From Amorphochlora amoebiformis (lineage: Eukaryota > Cercozoa > Chlorarachniophyceae), in assembly GCA_054601695.1 (NCBI GenBank), contig BAAHQB010000367.1, positions 62,001 to 126,000 on the forward strand: 64,000 bases of DNA. The letters are read 5' to 3'. Each line of letters begins with the position of its first letter. Within the stretch, counting starts at the first letter, position 1. Made by a program: the position numbers and the translations under genes. The notes under the pieces are model-generated. The model was given only the letters and a program-made list of their open reading frames with translations. It was not told the origin of the DNA and searched no databases. Of this stretch, positions 63,765 to 64,000 are shown piece by piece.

Positions 63765-64000
63765 ACTCTGTGTATGCCATATTCTACTATATAACTCAAA
63801 ACGACTTTGTGTATGCAATATTCTATTTATGTATGTAACTCAAAACGACTCTGTGTATGCAATATTTCTATTTGTGTATGTAACTCAAAACGACTCTGTG
63901 TATGCCATATATTTCTATTTATGTATGTAACTCAAAACGACTCTGTATTTGCCATATGTTTCTATTTATGTATGTAACTCAAAACGACTTTGTGTATGCA
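63765..64000 (+). repeat. ~45-nt minisatellite running off the window end
   Basis: The unit CTCAAAACGACTCTGTGTAT then GCCATATTTCTATTTATGTATGTAA recurs about five times from 63,765 and continues past 64,000. No coding content. Confidence 0.92.

Overview
This looks like nuclear DNA of an intron-rich single-celled eukaryote. The species cannot be named from sequence alone. Coding exons are short (20-150 nt, with two longer ones), have balanced composition and are bounded by GT..AG splice sites. Introns and gaps are dominated by (TA)n tracts, minisatellites and interstitial TTAGGG/CCCTAA arrays. Nearly every long open frame here is a Tyr/Ile/His repeat translation of (TA)n and is not a gene. The genes below were rebuilt by hand by joining exons whose splice phases match; no transcript data were available.

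Layout. 1-4.3 kb: repeats plus three weak candidate exons of an upstream gene. 4.3-11.0 kb (+): a complete 10-exon gene for a membrane-anchored MORN-repeat protein (263 aa). 11-14.9 kb: CTAG-rich spacer and two phase-compatible minus-strand exons, faintly like a zinc-type oxidoreductase. 15.0-30.3 kb (+): a 19-exon gene for a type II membrane glycosyltransferase-like protein. 31.9-37.6 kb (+): a type II membrane protein ending in a METTL24-like S-adenosylmethionine methyltransferase domain. 39.4-51.3 kb (-): an inverted paralogue of the 19-exon glycosyltransferase gene, with every splice phase conserved. 53-55 kb: CTAG-rich spacer. 55-64 kb (-): two further partial multi-exon genes embedded in (TA)n, one tentatively similar to proteasome assembly chaperone 2.

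The dominant structure is an old inverted duplication: two arms of about 16 and 12 kb, centred near 34.8 kb, around the methyltransferase gene. The arms share exons, several intronic minisatellites, telomere-like arrays and a CT-rich intron, but differ in repeat copy number. The two glycosyltransferases have a Golgi-type anchor and an N-glycosylation-rich stalk, and the gene between them encodes another membrane-anchored transferase, so the block could be a surface-glycan decoration locus. That is inference.

A second recurring pattern is that pieces of exon edges are copied locally and separated by (TA)n tracts. It occurs in at least six genes or exons.
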